A stretch of 49,090 nucleotides of DNA, from the NCBI GenBank assembly GCA_902774025.1, contig CACYGY010000036.1:1-49090 (forward strand). Reading direction: 5' to 3'. Both the position numbers and the translations under genes were made by a program. The stretch is from an uncultured Eubacteriales bacterium. GTDB lineage: Bacteria; Bacillota; Clostridia; Christensenellales; Aristaeellaceae. Below the pieces are notes generated by a model that saw only the letters and a program-made list of their open reading frames with translations, was not told the origin of the DNA and did not search any database. Positions 8,606 through 17,425 of this stretch are shown one piece after another (within the stretch, counting starts at the first letter, position 1; each line of letters starts with the position of its first letter).

Positions 8606-10216
8606 CTACTGACCTGTTTTACGCTGCGGCTTCAGAATGCCTTTATCCACCATATCCGATTTCCAGGCAGTCATCAGAAGCTCAAGCTGCAGACAGTATC
8701 CGTTTATGGCAGGCAGGAAATAACCTACTGTGGAGGCAACGATGACAGCGAGCGGCATCATGGACAGATCTGTGCCGCATGCAGAGAACAGAATCGGCAT
8801 GACCGCAAAGGCGGAACCCGGAATCGGCGGAGCGGCGATGGCGATGACCGTTGCCACAAAGGCGATTTTCACCAGTGTGGTCACGTCCACAGGTCCGCCG
8901 CTCATCACCGTCAGGACCCAGGCCAGGGCGCCCAGCATGATCGCGCCGTTGGGCATGTAAATGACCACGCCAAGCGGAAGGCCAAAGTCAACCAGTTTGG
9001 AATCAATGCCGAATTTTTCCTTGCAGCATTTCATGCTTTCCGGAAGGGCGGATACCTGAGAACTGGTGGTGAGATTGATCATCAGGGAAGGAAGCTGTGC
9101 GCTGAACAGCTGCTTCAGACTGCATCGGGTCGTCACGAGGGTCCGGATGATCGTAATCCCGATGACAATCGCAGCTCCGACAAGTGAAATGAAGACGATC
9201 AGGGAAACCTTCGGGATGCCTTCGAACCGCCTGCCGAGAATAATGTTGCTCAATCCAAGATACACAAAGATCGGAAGTGTTTTGCAGACAAGCCGCATCA
9301 TATTGTTGAAAAGATCCGAAAGCTCTGAACAGATCTCCCTGACACGGGAAATTCTTTTCCCCATCAGCAGCATCACGAAGCCGACAAAAATGGCAAGCAC
9401 AATGACCTGCAGATCGTTGTCTATGCGGAAAGGCTCCACAAGATTGCTGGGGATGATATCCAGAACAAGCGTGATCAGCTGCGCGGATGCATTCCCCCCG
9501 GAAGCAGAGGCATTGACTCTTACAAGTCCGAAGGGAAGACCGAGGCTGACCATCACCACCATTGCAATCAGGTATGTGAAAAGCATCCTTTTCAATAATC
9601 GTACACCGATCTTTCCGAAGGAATACACATCCCCGATCCCGATAATCCCGTTCATGACCGCAAAGAACACCAGAGGCGTTGCCAGGGCGGCAAAGATATC
9701 GGAAAGCTTTTTGAACACCTCCGAATAAGCAGGCTGAATATAGCTTTCACGAATTTCCGGGGGAAGAAGACTGACGATCCATCCCGTGAGGAACGCAAGA
9801 AGCACGGACAGGATCAGATGGAGAAACAATGCGTTTTTCCGCGGCGGCAGCTGAACCGGAACGGTCACATGATTGACGGAATTCGAGACCGCGTAGGAAT
9901 AGTGCGGTTTCAGCCCGAGTCTTACCAGGATATCATAGGATACGTCCGGATCCTCATGCGCCAGGGGGTTGATGTGACTGCCCTGCTGTGCGATATCAAA
10001 GTGCAGGGCATTATGCCTTTTATAGCACTTTATGGTGCACTCCTTTTCAGTGCCGTAACAGTCCCGGAAACGCAGCAGGGTTTCTTCAACGCCAAGCAGA
10101 ACCTCATAGCCGGGTTTCCCTTTCCGCATGGATTCCTTATAGACTTTCTGCGCTTTTTCTGTCCATTCCGCAATGGTTTCATTGGTCAGAATGGCTTTTT
10201 CCCTCATGACCAGCAT
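8606..10216 (-). CDS. Dicarboxylate/amino acid:cation symporter with N-terminal soluble domain
   Basis: A 536-residue protein. Residues about 135-520 form a DAACS/SDF-type transporter: multiple membrane helices, a substrate-binding loop with TSSQVSALPES, and the helix VVIYMPNGAIMLG in place of the usual NMDGTA-type motif. Transporters of this type bring in glutamate, aspartate or C4-dicarboxylates with sodium or protons. The first about 130 residues are soluble and not part of the standard family, which usually starts at the first helix. They contain GVEETLLRFRDCYG followed by short strands, a layout reminiscent of the N-box helix of anti-sigma/GHKL ATPase domains. The start at 10216 has AAGGAGG 9 bases upstream; longer frames to 10432 lack a site. 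The domain could regulate transport, but this is inference. Confidence 0.8.
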   Translation of the reverse strand: MLVMREKAILTNETIAEWTEKAQKVYKESMRKGKPGYEVLLGVEETLLRFRDCYGTEKECTIKCYKRHNALHFDIAQQGSHINPLAHEDPDVSYDILVRLGLKPHYSYAVSNSVNHVTVPVQLPPRKNALFLHLILSVLLAFLTGWIVSLLPPEIRESYIQPAYSEVFKKLSDIFAALATPLVFFAVMNGIIGIGDVYSFGKIGVRLLKRMLFTYLIAMVVMVSLGLPFGLVRVNASASGGNASAQLITLVLDIIPSNLVEPFRIDNDLQVIVLAIFVGFVMLLMGKRISRVREICSELSDLFNNMMRLVCKTLPIFVYLGLSNIILGRRFEGIPKVSLIVFISLVGAAIVIGITIIRTLVTTRCSLKQLFSAQLPSLMINLTTSSQVSALPESMKCCKEKFGIDSKLVDFGLPLGVVIYMPNGAIMLGALAWVLTVMSGGPVDVTTLVKIAFVATVIAIAAPPIPGSAFAVMPILFSACGTDLSMMPLAVIVASTVGYFLPAINGYCLQLELLMTAWKSDMVDKGILKPQRKTGQ

Positions 10217-10471
10217 GGTCTGTCCCCTCCTTTTGATTTCAGCAATGCGTTGTTCCGCAGAACGCGCCGCCCGGGCGGATGCATCCGGCGGGAAACCTCT
10301 GATATACGGCGATGGGAACAACGCATTTTCCATCGGACGGATCCTGAATCCTCCCGGGCACCCGGAGATCTCCGCATCCCATTCCCGGGTGGTTTCCCCA
10401 TCGGCAGGAATCCGGGCATCCGCCTCTTCCATTCCTGCGAATCATGATTTTGTCATCGCTGTAAGATCATC

Positions 10472-11395
10472 CTATTCTTCTCTTTGCCCTTCAGCCGGAT
10501 CACGGTTTTTCCTGCTGATCATGTCCCACAGGATTTCCTTCCGGCTCATGCCGTAATTCAGGATCTTCCATAAGGCATCCACGGCATGGGGGCCATAGCT
10601 CTGCATATAGGAGATATGCATCTGCTCTGCGCCGAAGAAGATCAGGTCATATTCCTCTTCCGGGATCCCTTTTTCACCATAGTACCCTTTCAGGAAGCTT
10701 TCCGCAAGGTCAAAGCGGTACTTCATTTCTGACGTTTCATGATTGAAATCCACAAACTGCATGATGAACGCCCATCCCAGGTCCAGATACCGGCTGCCTG
10801 TGCCGGAATCATCCAGGTCAATGAAGATCACGCTGCCCTCCCGGCTGAGCATTGCATTGTGCGGGCCCATATCGGAGTGGATCAGGCATTGGTCGAGCTT
10901 TTCAAAATCGGGAAGGGTGTCCAGGATTGCGTCAAATTCTCTGACAAAAGGACGATCCCTGAACCATTCACGGAAGCGTTCCTTTCCCTGAGGCAAAGAT
11001 GATTTCACGGGACAGCCCTGCAGCGTGTGCAGCTTTTTTGCCGCCTGTCCGAGCCTGTATTCGTCCTCCGGGGTTTCCTCCAGCTGCCTTCCCTCCACAA
11101 ACTCCATCAGGTAAAACCAGTACCCCTGATCACGGAGAACATACCCGCCCTTCTTCAGCGGAAAAACACGGGGGGCGAGGCCCTTTTCATTTCCCAGGAA
11201 CAGATGCGCCTGCACGCTGCCGCGGACCCTTTCTTCCGGCGTATCACAGGGATACCCCTTCAGAACGAACCGGCCTGAATCCGTTCTGATGGGATAAACC
11301 AGTCTGGGTGGTTTTCCATTCAGACGTCCCTCCGCACGGGGATTCCGCAGTTCCCAGTGCTGAAGAACGGTCCGGATCTGAATCGTTTCTTTCAT
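10472..11395 (-). CDS. Phosphotransferase (APH/choline-kinase-like) family protein
   Basis: About 307 residues with a protein-kinase-like small-molecule kinase fold. The N-lobe contains RFVLKGYP (the Lys for ATP), the catalytic loop is IHSDMGPHNAML (Asp and Asn), and the metal-binding segment is FIDLDDSGTG, where the usual DFD/DWE is DLD. Relatives phosphorylate aminoglycosides, homoserine, choline or spore-coat components. The sequence does not tell which. The ATG at 11395 was chosen over a TTG at 11431, although its ribosome site (AAGAGA) is weak. It stands alone, 255 bases from the symporter gene. Confidence 0.75.
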   Translation of the reverse strand: MKETIQIRTVLQHWELRNPRAEGRLNGKPPRLVYPIRTDSGRFVLKGYPCDTPEERVRGSVQAHLFLGNEKGLAPRVFPLKKGGYVLRDQGYWFYLMEFVEGRQLEETPEDEYRLGQAAKKLHTLQGCPVKSSLPQGKERFREWFRDRPFVREFDAILDTLPDFEKLDQCLIHSDMGPHNAMLSREGSVIFIDLDDSGTGSRYLDLGWAFIMQFVDFNHETSEMKYRFDLAESFLKGYYGEKGIPEEEYDLIFFGAEQMHISYMQSYGPHAVDALWKILNYGMSRKEILWDMISRKNRDPAEGQREE

Positions 11396-11747
11396 GTCTC
11401 TTACCCATTCGTCATCAGACTGGCTGCACAAAAACGGGTCATGGGAGAAAATGTGCCTTCATCCGGTCAGGAGAAGCGATGGCTGCATCTCCATACCGCT
11501 CATGGCGGAGGTGACCGGAAGAGATGGGCGATCCCTGTTCACAGCCAGGCCGCAAGGACTCAGTGCCCGCCAAGAGCGGGGCGGATTCGATCCGTCGGAC
11601 GGGATCTTCCGATGGCCCCTCCCGAAAGGGCATGACCCGGCGTGAGCGGAATCCTGCAGCGGCCGGGGCGGAAAGGGAAAGACCCTGCCCGCCGGACACA
11701 CTGAAATCCCCGGAATGCCCATGTTTCACAGGATTGACTTTCTGTCC
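11396..11747. other. Gap between phosphotransferase and TetR genes
   Basis: There are 352 GC-rich bases with no gene that has a ribosome site or recognisable protein. It should hold the phosphotransferase promoter and the TetR transcript end. No obvious terminator or regulatory RNA was found. Confidence 0.3.
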
Positions 11748-12287
11748 TTACTCAGGGCGGATCATCTGCATCAGCAGACGTGCGATCTGTTCGGGGGACT
11801 CCCGCTGATCCTTGTTCAGCCAGATGTACAGGATTCTGAAGGCACCGTAGGTGACGAAATTGAAGCTGTATTCCATCATGGCCTCATCGTGCATTTCCGC
11901 ACTGTTCTCTGCGGCCAGTTCCCGCAGTGCAGTCATGGAAAACAGCTTCTGGGGAAAGAGGGGATCCATGTTGTTGTTGAGGATCAGCCGTCCGAATTCC
12001 AGGTGATCTTCCAGATACCGGCAGGCGGTTTCAATGATCCTTTCGGGATTTGCGGCGTGCTCCGTAATGGTCCGGGCCAGAAAATCCAGAAGGTCCTTTT
12101 CCATATCCGCCAGCAGATCGAACTGACTTCCGTAATGCTTGTAGAAGGTGGACCGGTTCACATCGGCCCGCCGGCAGAGCTCCCGGATGGAAACGTGATA
12201 AATGTCCGTTTCCCTCAGCATATCCGTCAGCGCGTCCTTGAGCATTTTTCTGGTCATGGAAACCCGGCGGTCCTCTCTGCTCTCCAT
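11748..12287 (-). CDS. TetR/AcrR-family transcriptional regulator
   Basis: A 179-residue protein with the TetR DNA-binding helix-turn-helix near the N-terminus (VSIRELCRRADVNRSTFYKHYGS) followed by a helical ligand/dimer domain with a WLNKDQRESPEQIARLL tail, as in the Firmicutes TetR subgroup. The ATG at 12287 has AGGAGG five bases upstream. It is divergent from the YdcF-family gene, and the intervening DNA carries a palindrome inside the rightward promoter, so it probably represses that gene and perhaps itself. The effector is unknown. Confidence 0.85.
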   Translation of the reverse strand: MESREDRRVSMTRKMLKDALTDMLRETDIYHVSIRELCRRADVNRSTFYKHYGSQFDLLADMEKDLLDFLARTITEHAANPERIIETACRYLEDHLEFGRLILNNNMDPLFPQKLFSMTALRELAAENSAEMHDEAMMEYSFNFVTYGAFRILYIWLNKDQRESPEQIARLLMQMIRPE

Positions 12288-12435
12288 GGGATCCTCCTCT
12301 TTCCGCCATCCGCGAAATCCGGGGATGGCTGTCTGATCAGCACCTGCTGTCTCATTGTGGCCGGATGGACTGTACCTGTCAAGGGAAGGCGGGGCATGAA
12401 GGGTCGGGACCATTCCTTTTTTGCGATGCGGGAAG

Positions 12436-12464
12436 TTGTGACAAACAGGTGTCTGTGCTATAGT
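12436..12464 (+). promoter_or_regulatory. Sigma-A-type promoter with palindromic operator candidate
   Basis: TTGTGA and TATAGT are 17 bases apart, upstream of the YdcF-family gene. The spacer and -35 edge contain a palindrome ACA-n-ACA-nn-TGT-n-TGT (12441-12456). A repressor bound there would block RNA polymerase. Its position between the divergent TetR gene and its likely target makes TetR the natural candidate. Confidence 0.5.
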
Positions 12465-12571
12465 TGCATGGAAAAACCGGCGTGTCTGCGCTCTGCTGAA
12501 GGAGAACAGTGCCGGAAATCCTCATCGCGCCGGGATTCTTCCGGGTGCGGTCCGGGACGGGAGGCGGAAGC

Positions 12572-13357
12572 ATGGCATGTGCCGGGACAGGTGAAGCCGG
12601 TGAGCGCCGGAAGGTGCTGGAGGAAGCGCTGACTTTCTACGGCAGCTATGGGGAAAAAGCCCTGGAACAGACGCGGCGCCTTCTGGGAAAGCTCCGGGAA
12701 GGGGCCCGGGAAGCGGGAGAGCGCTGGGAGAAGGTTCTGGAGGTGTGGCGGCGTCTGGAGCATATGGAAGCGGGGAACGGGACGCTTCCGGAAGATCTTC
12801 CGTCCCCTCTCTGCCTCGTGGTTCTGGGCTTTCAGCTGAACCCGGACGGCAGCATGCGGGCGGAACTGGTGGAGCGCCTGAAAACGGCCCTCCGCTGTGC
12901 CCGCCAGGTTCCCGGTGCCCGGATCCTGTGCTCCGGGGGCGGTACCGCGGGGAACAGTCAGGTCACGGAGGCCGGACAGATGACCCGCTGGCTCAGGGAG
13001 ACGGGCATTGCGGGCGAAAGGCTGATTGAGGAGAACCGGTCTCTGACCACCGCGCAGAATGCCGTCTGCACCTGCCGTCTCCTCCGGGAAAGGTACCCGG
13101 AAGTCAGGAATCTGGCGCTGGTGACCAGTGACTATCATATCCCCACCGGCATGCTGGTTTTCGGCGCCTGGTCCATCCTCTGCCCTGAGGAGGCGGGGCA
13201 CCTCCGTGTCATCGCCCACGCTTCCTGCCCGGGCGGAAGAGAGCCGCTGTCCCGCATGTTCCAGGCCGCGGCGCTTCTGGAACTGGCGGGGGACCGGGAA
13301 ACGGCCTTCAGGATCTACAGAGACACCTATCACGTTCATTCTCTCCCGGAAATCTGA
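12572..13357 (+). CDS. YdcF/ElyC (DUF218) family protein
   Basis: About 261 residues. An N-terminal helical part (residues 10-65) precedes a DUF218 domain with CLVVLGFQLNPDGSMRAELVERL, the CSGGGT loop, a RLIEENRSLTTAQNA segment (the conserved E..S..T..NA motif), and ALVTSDYHIPTG. Family members are linked to envelope maintenance and nucleotide-like ligand binding in other bacteria, but no activity is firmly established. No signal peptide or membrane helix is seen, so it is probably cytoplasmic. The ATG at 12572 has GGAGG seven bases upstream; a GTG at 12509 after AAGGAG is the alternative. Confidence 0.75.
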   Translation: MACAGTGEAGERRKVLEEALTFYGSYGEKALEQTRRLLGKLREGAREAGERWEKVLEVWRRLEHMEAGNGTLPEDLPSPLCLVVLGFQLNPDGSMRAELVERLKTALRCARQVPGARILCSGGGTAGNSQVTEAGQMTRWLRETGIAGERLIEENRSLTTAQNAVCTCRLLRERYPEVRNLALVTSDYHIPTGMLVFGAWSILCPEEAGHLRVIAHASCPGGREPLSRMFQAAALLELAGDRETAFRIYRDTYHVHSLPEI

Positions 13358-13460
13358 TCCGGGTTCCCCCTGCACGGTCTGACGGGACGGCGGAAAAACA
13401 GGTATTGCCCCTCCGTCCGGGAAAGGGCCAGTGTGCGGGACAACGAACTGATCAGCCAGG

Positions 13461-16400
13461 ATGGTGATTCCCATGTATGTGTTTTCAGACGAGATGAGAA
13501 AAACCTGCGAGGCCATGCCCATGGCCTGCGCATATGTTCAGTGTGCGGAGGGGAAGGCCGTTCCCCTGCTGGTTTCGGACGGTTTCTGCCACCTTTCGGG
13601 CATGGACCGGGAACAGAGTATGAAATGGCTTGCGGACGTCCTGCCGGATGCCCTGTGCCCGGAAAGCGGAGGGGACAGCCCTCTGGATCTCCTTCTCCCG
13701 GGGGATGGGAGGCGTATCCGTGTCCTGGGCAGGCTTCAGACCATGCCCGACGGAACGGAGCTTGTCCTTCTTGAATGTTCGTGTTTTCAGACGGATCCCG
13801 TGTCCGGTCCGGAGGATCAGTTCTACCGGGACACCCTGACGGGACTCCCGAACCTGAACTATCTGAACCGGTATGCGGGGGAAAAACTCAGTGACCTGAA
13901 GGCGCAGGGAAGCATATCCCAGGTGATCTACATTGACGTGATCTCCATGCAGTTCTACAACAGCCAGTACGGATACGTGAAGGGCAATGAACTGCTGTGC
14001 CTTGCCGCCCGGAGCCTGAGGGAAGTCTTTCCGGAGGGCCTCATCATCCGCGGTGCGGAGGATCACTTCATCGTCATGGATGCCTTCGAGAGCCGGGAGA
14101 GGACGGAGGCGCAGCTCACGCGGGTGAACCGGGAGATCCGCCGGAGGGCGGAGGGCGAGACCACGGGCATCCGGGCGGGCATATGCATAGGGGAGGAAGG
14201 GATTCGGAATGAGGAACTTCTGGACCGGGCAAGGAACGCCCTGAAATGGATCGGAAACGATCTGAACCAGGTCTGCAGCTTCCACACCGAGGAAGCGGAG
14301 GAAGCGCACCGGAACCGGCAGTATGTCCGGGAAAACTTTGACCGCGCCCTGGAGAACGGATGGATCCGGGTCTATTATCAGGGAATTGCCAGGACGGACA
14401 CGGGAAAGAGCACGGCCCTGGAAGCGCTGGCCCGGTGGGCGGACCCGGACAGGGGCCTTCTGTCCCCTGCCGTGTTCATTCCGGTCCTGGAAGAGTATCA
14501 TCTCCTGCACAGGCTGGACCTGTTCATGGCCGAGCAGGTCTGCAGGGACATGCTGCTCCGGGAGGAGCGGGGGCTCCCCATCCTGCCCGTCACCGTCAAT
14601 TTCTCCGCCCAGGATTTTGATTACGCGGATATTCCGGAGCGGCTCAGCGGGATCTACAGCCGCTACTGCCCGGACCTGCATCCCGAGAAGAAATATCTCA
14701 TCGTGGAGATCACCGAACAGGACATGGCCCGGGCGACGGACCGCTTTCATGATCAGCTCAGACAGCTGCGGGAGATGGGATTCAGGATCTGGCTGGACGA
14801 TTTCGGCAGCGGCTATTCCTCCCTGAACGTGTTCAGCCGTCTGGACGTGAATCTCATCAAGTTTGACATGGATCTGCTCCGGGACCTGGACAGCCACAAC
14901 GGCGCCAACCGGCGCATCATGCATGCCATGGTTCAGATCGCCAGAGAACTGGGGATTCATACCCTGGCCGAGGGTCTTGAGACGGAACAGCAGCGGGCCT
15001 TCCTGCAGGAGATCGGCTGCGAGCTTGCCCAGGGGTTCTATTTCCACCGTCCGGAACCCCTGGCGGAAACCCTGCGCCGCATGGAGGAAGGACAGACGCT
15101 CCGCCCCTTCGAAAGTCCGGAGGAAAGGGAAAAGCTCAACGGGAAATGGTTTGAGGAGTATGAGCAGCGCCTGTCCGTCATTGAACAGTTCGGCCATCAC
15201 ATGCCCGGCGGCTTCTTCATCTGCAGCCCGGACGGGGACGGGGAACTGCTGTACGCCAATCAGGCAGTCTGGCAGATCTTCGGCTGCGAAACGCTGGAGG
15301 ATTTCAGATCCCTGACGGGCTTTACCCTGCGGGGAATGGTGCATCCGGAGGACTGGGGGCGGATTGAAAAGGCGGTCCGGGAGGATGCGGAGGAGGACCG
15401 GAGGAATTCCCTGTACATGGAATACCGGGTCGTCCGCAGGGACGGGGAAAGCCGCTGGGTGGGAGAATACAGCTATCTTGTGCCCTTCGGACCGACCAGA
15501 CGTCTGTACTACATCTTTCTCTCCGATGTCACGGAGAAACATCTGAAGGCGGAGAGCGAAAAGGCACTGCGCTCCTCGGTCATCGAGGCCCTGACCCGGC
15601 CCTATGACGCCGTCTGGCTGATCCATGACATGGAAAGCCAGCGCTTTGAACTGTACCGGATTGACGAGACCATGGCTCATTTCGTTCCTGCCCGGGAGGC
15701 GGTGAACATGCCCCGGTTTTCCGATGCCCTTGTTTCCTACTCGGAACTGGTGGCGGAGGAGGACCGGGAGCGGTTCCTGCAGGCCGTGACGCCGGAAAGG
15801 ATCACGGAGGGCACGGAGAACCTGCGGACCTACTCCGTGCCTTACCGCCGGGTATTCGAAAACAGCCTCCGGCATTACCGGCTGGAGTTTGCCCGGCTGG
15901 ACCTGGGGAACGGGGAATTCAACATCGTGGGCGGCTTCCGGGATGTGGACGAGGAGGTGCGGAGGGATCAGGAGATTCAGGATTCCCTCCATCTGCGCTC
16001 CGCCGTCATTGAGGCCCTGACCCGCCCCTATGATTCCGTCTGGCTGATCCGTGACCTGAAAACCCAGTCGTTTGAACTGTTCCGCATCGATGAGGAAATG
16101 CAGCACCGCATGCCGGCCCGGGACGCGGCGAAAATCAGCCGCTTCCGGGATGCTCTGTCCTTCTACTCCAGGTTTATCCTGGAGGAGGACAGACAGTCCT
16201 TCCTGGAGGCGACAACCCCGGAGAAAATCGCGGCAAACACGGAGAACCGGCTCATGTACTCCGTGCCCTTCCGGCGGGTGTTCGGGGACGGAATCCGCTA
16301 TTACCGTCTGGAGTTTACCCGGCTGGAGCTGGGACAGGGCAGATACAACGTGGTGGGCGGTTTCCGGAATGTGGACGAGGAGGTGCGCAGGGATCTGCAG

Positions 16401-17354
16401 ATTCAGCAGTCCCTGACCCAGCGCTCCGCCGTCATTGAGGCCCTGACCCGTCCCTATGACTCCGTCTGGCTGATCCATGACATGAAGGAGCAGCGCTTTG
16501 AGCTGTACCGGATCGACGAGGAGATGGCGCATCTCATGCCGGCCAGCGCGGCGGCGAAGATCACCCGCTTTTCCGATGCCCTGCTTTTCTACTCAAAACT
16601 GGTGCTGGAGGAGGACCGGGAGCGGTTCCTGGAAGCCCTGACCCCGGAGAGGATCATGGAGGGCACGGAGAACCGGCATACCTATTCCGTACCCTTCCGC
16701 CGTGTTTTCGAGTCCGGCGTCCGCTACTACCGCCTGGAACTGGCCAGACTGGAGGAAATGAACGGGGAAACCTGCACCGTGGGCGGATTCAAGAACGTGG
16801 ACGAGGAGGTCCGCAGGGACCTGCAGCTCCACAAGGCCCTTCAGGACGCCATGGATCTGGCGGAAACGGACCAGATGACGGGGGTCTACCACCGCACCGC
16901 CGGGGAAAGCCGGGTCACGGAACTGCTGGAGAACGGCCGGCACGGCATGTTCGTGCTGTTTGACATTGACCATTTCAAACACATCAATGACCAGTACGGC
17001 CATACCATGGGGGATCAGGTGATTCTCCTGGTGTCCGGCTGCCTGAAGGAAACGTTCCGGGACGGGGACATCGTCATGCGCCTTGGCGGGGACGAGTTTG
17101 CCGTCTTTGCCCCCGGCGTCCACACCCGCAGGGCGGGGGAGAGAATTCTCAGCCGGTACTATGAGCATCTGAACCGCGCCGTGGAGCGGGAGAACATGGT
17201 CAGGATCGGCGTGAGCGCGGGTGCGGCCTTCAGCTCTGAAAAGGAAATGCATGGCTTCCGCCATCTCTATGAGTCCGCTGACCGGGCCATGTATGAGAGC
17301 AAGCGGTTCCATGACGGGCGGGCCACGTTTTCGGAAGGGGAGGACCGGCACTGA
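13461..17354 (+). CDS. GGDEF-EAL-PAS-(PAS-like repeat)x3-GGDEF cyclic-di-GMP protein
   Basis: A 1297-residue soluble protein. Residues 120-275 form a degenerate GGDEF domain (GAEDHF at 198-203). Residues 285-545 form an EAL phosphodiesterase with all key residues: EALAR 321-325, N380, E416, DDFGSGYSS 446-454, K467, E504 and Q524. A PAS domain (575-692) follows, then three 142-residue repeats (704-845, 846-987, 988-1129), each resembling a PAS fold ending in VGGF..VDEEVRRD. The C-terminal GGDEF (1135-1290) is intact, with GGDEF at 1209-1213 and an inhibitory RxxD site exactly five residues upstream (RDGD 1200-1203). It should both make and break c-di-GMP under control of intracellular signals. 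The usual order is PAS-GGDEF-EAL; here EAL comes first and the active GGDEF last. The next GGDEF gene follows after 71 bases. Confidence 0.9.
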   Translation: MVIPMYVFSDEMRKTCEAMPMACAYVQCAEGKAVPLLVSDGFCHLSGMDREQSMKWLADVLPDALCPESGGDSPLDLLLPGDGRRIRVLGRLQTMPDGTELVLLECSCFQTDPVSGPEDQFYRDTLTGLPNLNYLNRYAGEKLSDLKAQGSISQVIYIDVISMQFYNSQYGYVKGNELLCLAARSLREVFPEGLIIRGAEDHFIVMDAFESRERTEAQLTRVNREIRRRAEGETTGIRAGICIGEEGIRNEELLDRARNALKWIGNDLNQVCSFHTEEAEEAHRNRQYVRENFDRALENGWIRVYYQGIARTDTGKSTALEALARWADPDRGLLSPAVFIPVLEEYHLLHRLDLFMAEQVCRDMLLREERGLPILPVTVNFSAQDFDYADIPERLSGIYSRYCPDLHPEKKYLIVEITEQDMARATDRFHDQLRQLREMGFRIWLDDFGSGYSSLNVFSRLDVNLIKFDMDLLRDLDSHNGANRRIMHAMVQIARELGIHTLAEGLETEQQRAFLQEIGCELAQGFYFHRPEPLAETLRRMEEGQTLRPFESPEEREKLNGKWFEEYEQRLSVIEQFGHHMPGGFFICSPDGDGELLYANQAVWQIFGCETLEDFRSLTGFTLRGMVHPEDWGRIEKAVREDAEEDRRNSLYMEYRVVRRDGESRWVGEYSYLVPFGPTRRLYYIFLSDVTEKHLKAESEKALRSSVIEALTRPYDAVWLIHDMESQRFELYRIDETMAHFVPAREAVNMPRFSDALVSYSELVAEEDRERFLQAVTPERITEGTENLRTYSVPYRRVFENSLRHYRLEFARLDLGNGEFNIVGGFRDVDEEVRRDQEIQDSLHLRSAVIEALTRPYDSVWLIRDLKTQSFELFRIDEEMQHRMPARDAAKISRFRDALSFYSRFILEEDRQSFLEATTPEKIAANTENRLMYSVPFRRVFGDGIRYYRLEFTRLELGQGRYNVVGGFRNVDEEVRRDLQIQQSLTQRSAVIEALTRPYDSVWLIHDMKEQRFELYRIDEEMAHLMPASAAAKITRFSDALLFYSKLVLEEDRERFLEALTPERIMEGTENRHTYSVPFRRVFESGVRYYRLELARLEEMNGETCTVGGFKNVDEEVRRDLQLHKALQDAMDLAETDQMTGVYHRTAGESRVTELLENGRHGMFVLFDIDHFKHINDQYGHTMGDQVILLVSGCLKETFRDGDIVMRLGGDEFAVFAPGVHTRRAGERILSRYYEHLNRAVERENMVRIGVSAGAAFSSEKEMHGFRHLYESADRAMYESKRFHDGRATFSEGEDRH
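15570..16847 (+). repeat. Three in-frame 426-bp tandem repeats
   Basis: Units 15570-15995, 15996-16421 and 16422-16847 have an identical period (142 codons, no indels). Each begins with codons for Arg-Ser-x-Val-Ile-Glu-Ala-Leu-Thr-Arg-Pro-Tyr-Asp. DNA similarity is high around the start of each unit, so unit number could change by recombination. Confidence 0.95.
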
Positions 17355-17425
17355 ATCCTGAAGGGGATTCAACGGTCCGACCTGAAACATGGGCGCAGGG
17401 TCCGCCCGGGAAAGGTGATGATGCG

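Noticed and set aside
13485..16532. Leftward 1015-codon open frame
   Set aside because: Antisense shadow of the GGDEF-EAL gene; the translation is rich in His, Leu, Pro and Gln with no domain, as GC-rich third positions produce.
15570..16847. Possible CRISPR or satellite array
   Set aside because: The repeats are 426 bp, contiguous, in frame and protein-coding; there are no spacers. No CRISPR-like short repeat-spacer pattern was seen anywhere in the window.
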